The notes beneath the pieces were generated by a model. It was not told the DNA's origin and did not search any database. It saw only the letters and a list, made by a program, of their open reading frames with translations. Below, one piece after another: positions 5,212 to 8,422 of a stretch of DNA of 8,422 bases. The first letter of the stretch is position 1, and each line of letters starts with the position of its first letter. A program made the position numbers and the translations under genes. Location of the stretch: positions 1-8,422 of the forward strand of contig JACPMS010000036.1 of assembly GCA_016185875.1 (NCBI GenBank). Direction: 5' to 3'. The stretch is from Candidatus Woesearchaeota archaeon (GTDB lineage: Archaea; Nanobdellota; Nanobdellia; Woesearchaeales; GW2011-AR4).

Positions 5212-5853
5212 ATGAGCATTAGTTCAATAGTTGATAGCTGTGAATCTATAAGCGGTCTTGTTGCAAAATTGCCACAGGGCGAGCTTTCCTTCTTAAGGGA
5301 AAGAAAAGAAATTTTAGAGCTTAAGGATGAAAGAGAGCAGCCAATTTACAATGTGGATTCTTTTGCCATTCTTCAAAGGGGTAATCCTGAATACTTTGAA
5401 AAAACACCTTATTGGAGTTATGCACAGTTGATATGTTATGCCTTGACTACGAATACTTCGAAAAGAGAGGAAATTATTTACGCCATGCGAAAAAAAAAGA
5501 AAAGGCAAATAAATGCATTCATAGTAGAGGTTACGCATAGGGCACCAGGAATAATGCAACAAAGAGCAGAAGAAAGAAGGAAAGCGAGGATTTACAACAA
5601 TGAAAACAAGCCTGTTACTCCTGCATTTATAGCTTCTAGATTAGGATTGTCAGTTGAAGAAGTGGTTGAATTGGCAGATAATTCTGGAACAAGTATTCGT
5701 AAAGGAGCACGCATTGAAATAAGTTTAGGCCCATATATAGCATATTTGGCTACGCGTGGCTACGATATAGGAAAGCTGCAACATTATTATGATAACACAA
5801 CTAGAACACCAGGCTCGCACAACAGAACACCAGTGGGAAGAAATCATAAATGA
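5212..5853 (+). CDS. Hypothetical protein with C-terminal helix-turn-helix-like segment
   Basis: This 213-residue protein is not one I recognise, and it is soluble, with no signal peptide or membrane helix. The N-terminal third is helical and charged (LSFLRERKEILELKDERE, about 25-42). A basic stretch MRKKKKRQ (92-99) is encoded by a nine-A run. Residues about 136-155 (TPAFIASRLGLSVEEVVELA) look like a helix-turn-helix, followed by IRKGARIEISLGPYIAYLATRGYDIGKL. The tail after 195 is polar and probably disordered. Start ATG 5212 has GGAG seven bases upstream. It is divergent from the tRNAs, with a separate promoter, and its TGA lies 28 bases from the convergent FKBP stop. A nucleic-acid-binding or regulatory role is a guess from the HTH-like segment only. 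Confidence 0.75.
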   Translation: MSISSIVDSCESISGLVAKLPQGELSFLRERKEILELKDEREQPIYNVDSFAILQRGNPEYFEKTPYWSYAQLICYALTTNTSKREEIIYAMRKKKKRQINAFIVEVTHRAPGIMQQRAEERRKARIYNNENKPVTPAFIASRLGLSVEEVVELADNSGTSIRKGARIEISLGPYIAYLATRGYDIGKLQHYYDNTTRTPGSHNRTPVGRNHK

Positions 5854-5856
5854 TTC

Positions 5857-5881
5857 AAATAAAATAAAAATAAATTAAGAT
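5857..5881 (-). terminator. T-rich terminator after FKBP gene
   Basis: Downstream of the FKBP stop the minus strand reads as repeated T3-T5 tracts separated by single A bases. It lies in the 28-base gap between convergent genes. Confidence 0.4.
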
Positions 5882-6304
5882 TTAATTGATCCCGACAACC
5901 TTTATCTTGAATGTCAATTCCTTTCCTGCCAAAGGGTGGTTTAAATCAACAACCACATTGTCTTCATTCACTTCATGAACAATCCCGGGAATGTTTTGTC
6001 CTTTGGGCCCTTTAAGGACTAGTCTGCCTCCAACTTCTATTTGAGGCGGAAATTTGTCTCTTGGGACTTTTATTATTAATTGCTCATTTATGTTACCATA
6101 AGCGTCTTTTGCTGTGATTTTGATTGTTTTTTCCTCATTCACTTTCATGTCCTTTATTCCATTTTCAAATCCAGGTATAACATGCCCTTCTCCAATTGTG
6201 AATTCCAATGGCTCTCTTCCCTGAGAACTGTCAAAAACAGTCCCATCATCTAAAGTGCCTGTGTAATGAACTTTTACTTTATCGCCTTGCTTCAATTGAA
6301 TCAC
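5882..6304 (-). CDS. FKBP-type peptidyl-prolyl cis-trans isomerase (SlyD-like fold with insert domain)
   Basis: This is a cytoplasmic isomerase of X-Pro bonds and folding chaperone, 140 residues, typical of short archaeal FKBPs. The FKBP core runs 1-70 and 119-140: VHYTGTLDDGTVFDSS (12-27, with Tyr14 and Asp25 lining the pocket), VIPGFENGIKDMKVNEEKTI (42-61) and DAYG (67-70). Residues about 71-118 form the insert-in-flap chaperone domain (LIIKVPRDKFPPQIEVGG). The core resumes at DLNHPLAGKELTFKIKV. The His/Cys-rich metal-binding tail of bacterial SlyD is absent. The start is GTG 6304, since a TAG lies immediately upstream in frame. A TATA box about 30 bases before it makes the mRNA nearly leaderless. 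The gene stands alone. Confidence 0.95.
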   Translation of the reverse strand: MIQLKQGDKVKVHYTGTLDDGTVFDSSQGREPLEFTIGEGHVIPGFENGIKDMKVNEEKTIKITAKDAYGNINEQLIIKVPRDKFPPQIEVGGRLVLKGPKGQNIPGIVHEVNEDNVVVDLNHPLAGKELTFKIKVVGIN

Positions 6305-6329
6305 CTAACAAAATAGAGATTAGTGAGAA

Positions 6330-6337
6330 TATATAAA
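6330..6337 (-). promoter_or_regulatory. TATA box of FKBP gene
   Basis: TTTATATA is centred about 30 bases before GTG 6304, predicting a leader of only a few bases. It explains use of the GTG that follows an in-frame TAG with no spaced ribosome site. Confidence 0.6.
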
Positions 6338-6350
6338 TATAGGGCAGATT

Positions 6351-6359
6351 AAAAAAAAA
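6351..6359 (-). terminator. T9 terminator after Bro-N gene
   Basis: A run of nine T on the minus strand lies 13 bases past the Bro-N stop and just before the FKBP promoter. Confidence 0.55.
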
Positions 6360-6372
6360 TTTATTCTTAAGA

Positions 6373-7215
6373 TTAATTATCTGGCAGCATTTTCCTCTTC
6401 TTGCTTTCAGTTTCTTCCAGATAATTTTCCGGGCTGGTTACTTTTTGCCCGCTTCTTTTTTCGAGCTCTTTTCTTGCAACTCCTGCCACTAATCCGCCTT
6501 CCTTTGCAGCTGCTTTATTTTGTCCAAAGCCTTCAGCATCTTTGTTCCTGGCAATTCTTGTTGTGGAGGCTTCTCCGAGCATGGTAAATATCAGCTCAAG
6601 GTCATTCATATGGTCTCTAAGATTTTCTTTTTTCAGCCCTTTGAGCTGCTGGTATTCATTTGGTGTTAAGCCAAAAGTGGCTTTTGAGATTTCAGAAGTG
6701 AGAATTGAGTATTCTGTGTCAGTTTCCACGCCTCTTTTCTTCCATTCATCTGTTAATTCATCTCTTATGGCAATGCCCCTGACTCTCTTTTCTATCCAAT
6801 CATCAGAATAGCCTTTTTGCTTGTAGATTTCTTTCATGCGCTTTTGCGCCAATTCCGGGTTTTCTATCTCCTGGACACGCTCGTAGCCTACCTTAGCGAG
6901 CCAGCGCTTGAACGGCTCTGCCTTTTTTGATGGAATGGACTGGATAATCCTGAATATTGACTCAGTGTTCGCGCAGTCAGTTTCATAATATTTGCCATCT
7001 GATGATGCTAATTTCAGTTGGTTACATTTTGTAACCACCTCACTTCCCTCTTCTTTTAATCTATGCTTGAGGACTTTCCAGTAATTTCTTGCATCCTGGC
7101 TCTCAGAAAGCACCCCCACAATATCAACTACCGAAAACCACCATTCGTTATTGTCCCAAGTCCTCCTGATTTGTTTTCCCTGGAATACGACTAGTGCTTT
7201 TTCATGTTCTGTCAT
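6373..7215 (-). CDS. Bro-N domain protein (BRO/phage antirepressor family)
   Basis: This 280-residue protein carries the N-terminal Bro-N domain of baculovirus BRO and phage antirepressors, a DNA-binding module. Residues about 8-115 hold the domain: ALVVFQGKQIRRTW, NNEWWFSVVDIVGVLSES, DARNYWKVLKHRLKEEGSE, KYYETDCANTESIFRIIQSI and KKAEPFKRWLAKVG. The C-terminal half (about 118-268) has ERVQEIENPELA, a helical region EISKATFGLTPNEYQQLKGLKKENLRDHMNDLE and RNKDAEGFGQNK. This C-terminal part is common in chromosomal Bro-N proteins of archaea and bacteria. I chose ATG 7215, not the in-frame TTG at 7278, because a TATA box lies 28 bases upstream and family members begin close to this residue. It stands alone, without other phage genes. 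Target unknown; a role in mobile-element or stress regulation is inferred. Confidence 0.88.
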   Translation of the reverse strand: MTEHEKALVVFQGKQIRRTWDNNEWWFSVVDIVGVLSESQDARNYWKVLKHRLKEEGSEVVTKCNQLKLASSDGKYYETDCANTESIFRIIQSIPSKKAEPFKRWLAKVGYERVQEIENPELAQKRMKEIYKQKGYSDDWIEKRVRGIAIRDELTDEWKKRGVETDTEYSILTSEISKATFGLTPNEYQQLKGLKKENLRDHMNDLELIFTMLGEASTTRIARNKDAEGFGQNKAAAKEGGLVAGVARKELEKRSGQKVTSPENYLEETESKKRKMLPDN

Positions 7216-7239
7216 TTTAGCAAGAGGGGGATTGTCTTG

Positions 7240-7247
7240 TTTAAATA
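7240..7247 (-). promoter_or_regulatory. TATA box deciding the Bro-N start
   Basis: TATTTAAA followed by C is centred about 28 bases before ATG 7215. This implies a leaderless mRNA and rules against the upstream TTG start at 7278, which would lie outside the transcript. Confidence 0.65.
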
Positions 7248-7299
7248 CTTTGTCCGAGCATGTCCAGTGCTTTTCCAATAGCTATATTGCACTATAGAA

Positions 7300-7513
7300 T
7301 CAATTATTTGGAATATAAAAAGGTGTGGTGGACTGGCTAGTCTTATTTTTAACTTTACCAAATATTACAAAACTTACAACATCTCCTACTTTAAGATTTC
7401 TTTCCTTCATGACTTCTGGCGGGATAACAAGAGCCGCGCCATTTTTTCCGAATTTTATTATTTTTAAGGTTAGGATTTTTAAGAGTTAAAGTTTTGCCGA
7501 TTTTTTAAGACAT
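7300..7513 (-). pseudogene. Decayed AbrB/SpoVT-like (antitoxin-type) DNA-binding protein gene
   Basis: One frame encodes IIKFGKNGAALVIPPEVMKERN followed by LKVGDVVSFVIFGKV and ends at TGA 7302-7300. The xGxxGAALVIPxEV...LKVGDxV pattern is the swapped-hairpin AbrB/MazE fold used by antitoxins and small transcription regulators. No start codon exists in that frame after a TAA near 7488. In the neighbouring frame ATG 7513 reads M-S-stop, then KIGKTLTLKNPNLK, a sensible N-terminus for this family. It joins the AbrB frame if one base is removed from the A-rich run near 7460. The span of 214 bases is 3n+1, as expected for one extra base. So two lesions are seen: a stop at codon 3 and a frameshift. 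ATG 7513 overlaps the stop of the upstream membrane gene as TAATG, which supports it as the ancestral start. Confidence 0.65.
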
Positions 7514-8364
7514 TATTTTTTGAAAGTTTTATCAATTTTTTCTAAAATAACAGATGAAAAAGGTTTGATTATGTTATATAATACAAATGCACCAAATATA
7601 AGGCTAAAGATACTTATTAGGTTGTTAGTTTTAAACAGTTGATAATGGAACAATATTTTGATTAATATAGCTAAGATAATGGACATAAAAATTAACGTAA
7701 ATACATTTTCCTTTAAGTCTAACTTATAAAATTTATCCCATAATCTATAATGCAATGGTATTTTGTTAGTATGAAGATTAATCCCTTCAAAAAATTTGAT
7801 TAATTCACTAAAATCTTCATGGTGTATACTTTCTATAATTTTGTTTAAATTTTCTATTAGTATTTTTAAATTGTTATGGTCAAACTTATGGCTCAATTTA
7901 TCCTTTACTTCTGTTTTTAAGAAAATTCTTAACAAACTGAAAGATTGTGAAATCTTTTTATCTATTCCAAATCCCCTATCAACAAACAAATAATTATCAA
8001 TTGTTTTAAATGAATCTAGTGTTATTTTTAATCTTTCACGTGCTAGACTTAAATCTTGCGTTAATGTTTTGGATTTTATATGTTGTTCCAAATAATTTTT
8101 TAATAATATCAAATTTAGAATTATCCTATCTTTTTGAGATCTTTTAATCTTAAGGTATTGTTTATATTTACTATATACAAGATAACTAGTAAAAATGAAA
8201 AGTAATAGAAAGACTAATGCTAACCATTTAGAAACAATAAGTGCAAAAAACATTGCATAGAAAAGAAAAAAATCTAGCAATCCGTATTTAGCTAATGATT
8301 TTTCAACCAATCTTTCTTGACTTAATTTAAATCTATGCTCATGACTAATTTCGTCTAAATCCAT
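7513..8364 (-). CDS. Four-helix membrane protein of unknown function, AT-rich
   Basis: This is a 283-residue protein I do not recognise. Two membrane helices lie near the N-terminus (about 30-46 and 47-66), and a Lys/Leu/Ile-rich helical region (about 70-215) follows. Two more helices come at about 221-240 and 246-267, and the basic tail ends IDKTFKK. If both pairs are hairpins, the helical region and both ends share one side, probably the cytoplasm. ATG 8364 is preferred over TTG 8385 because a TATA box lies 26 bases upstream (leaderless). The gene is visibly richer in A/T than the surface-protein, FKBP and helicase genes, with AAA/ATT/TTA codons dominating, which suggests transfer. Its TAA overlaps the ATG of the AbrB-like remnant, so the two formed a coupled pair. 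Confidence 0.78.
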   Translation of the reverse strand: MDLDEISHEHRFKLSQERLVEKSLAKYGLLDFFLFYAMFFALIVSKWLALVFLLLFIFTSYLVYSKYKQYLKIKRSQKDRIILNLILLKNYLEQHIKSKTLTQDLSLARERLKITLDSFKTIDNYLFVDRGFGIDKKISQSFSLLRIFLKTEVKDKLSHKFDHNNLKILIENLNKIIESIHHEDFSELIKFFEGINLHTNKIPLHYRLWDKFYKLDLKENVFTLIFMSIILAILIKILFHYQLFKTNNLISIFSLIFGAFVLYNIIKPFSSVILEKIDKTFKK

Positions 8365-8385
8365 ACTATGAAGTGAATTATACAA

Positions 8386-8395
8386 GTATATATTA
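8386..8395 (-). promoter_or_regulatory. TATA box of the membrane protein gene
   Basis: TAATATATAC is centred about 26 bases before ATG 8364, predicting a leaderless message and deciding the start. The remaining bases to the window end show no gene. Confidence 0.6.
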
Positions 8396-8422
8396 GTTTC
8401 TTAAATTAAACCTCCACTTCCC

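Noticed and set aside
5882..6304. Naming the FKBP as slyD
   Set aside because: The fold and insert domain are SlyD-like, but the His/Cys-rich metal tail is absent and archaeal short FKBPs are a separate group.
7216..7278. Longer Bro-N start at TTG 7278
   Set aside because: The extra 21 residues do not resemble the family, and the TATA box at 7240-7247 lies inside them, 28 bases before ATG 7215.
1..8422. CRISPR array, rRNA, insertion sequence or integrase
   Set aside because: No regularly spaced repeats, no rRNA-like stretches, no transposase or integrase motifs, and no terminal inverted repeats were seen on either strand.

Overview
The window looks archaeal. TATA boxes sit about 26-30 bases before several ATG/GTG starts, giving leaderless or nearly leaderless mRNAs, while internal cistrons carry GGAG/GAGG ribosome sites. 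Two tRNA genes lack an encoded CCA and carry bulge-helix-bulge (BHB) introns. There is a Ski2-type helicase fragment and an archaeal-style FKBP. Together with a bacterial-type lipobox, PKD/Ig-like surface proteins and a Bro-N protein, this could fit a DPANN-type (e.g. Woesearchaeota-like) genome, but that placement is inference.

Layout. Almost everything is on the minus strand. Positions 1-724 hold the start of a helicase gene whose ORF begins directly at the second RecA domain. Positions 771-4687 form a cell-surface block. A secreted lipoprotein with an E/K/P linker and PKD/Ig-like repeats (2996-4687) is followed by a tandem paralogue split into two frames by an apparent 35-base deletion (1106-2963). 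A small membrane protein (771-1109) overlaps the end of that gene by ATGA. Positions 4858-5109 are a tRNA-Asn/tRNA-Ile pair transcribed from one TATA box. Both have an intron in the D-loop, and tRNA-Ile has a second intron in the anticodon loop. A divergent plus-strand gene of unknown function (5212-5853) faces a convergent FKBP peptidyl-prolyl isomerase (5882-6304). Positions 6373-8364 look like an accessory region: a Bro-N protein, a decayed AbrB-like gene (7300-7513), and an AT-rich gene for a four-helix membrane protein, whose stop codon overlaps the start of the AbrB remnant (TAATG).

The most notable content is the pair of neighbouring tRNAs with D-loop introns. Folding by hand gives BHB motifs for all three introns, and removing them leaves clean cloverleaves for Asn(GTT) and Ile(GAT). 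Also of interest are the helicase ORF with no first RecA domain, the split paralogue, and the AbrB remnant coupled to a membrane protein.
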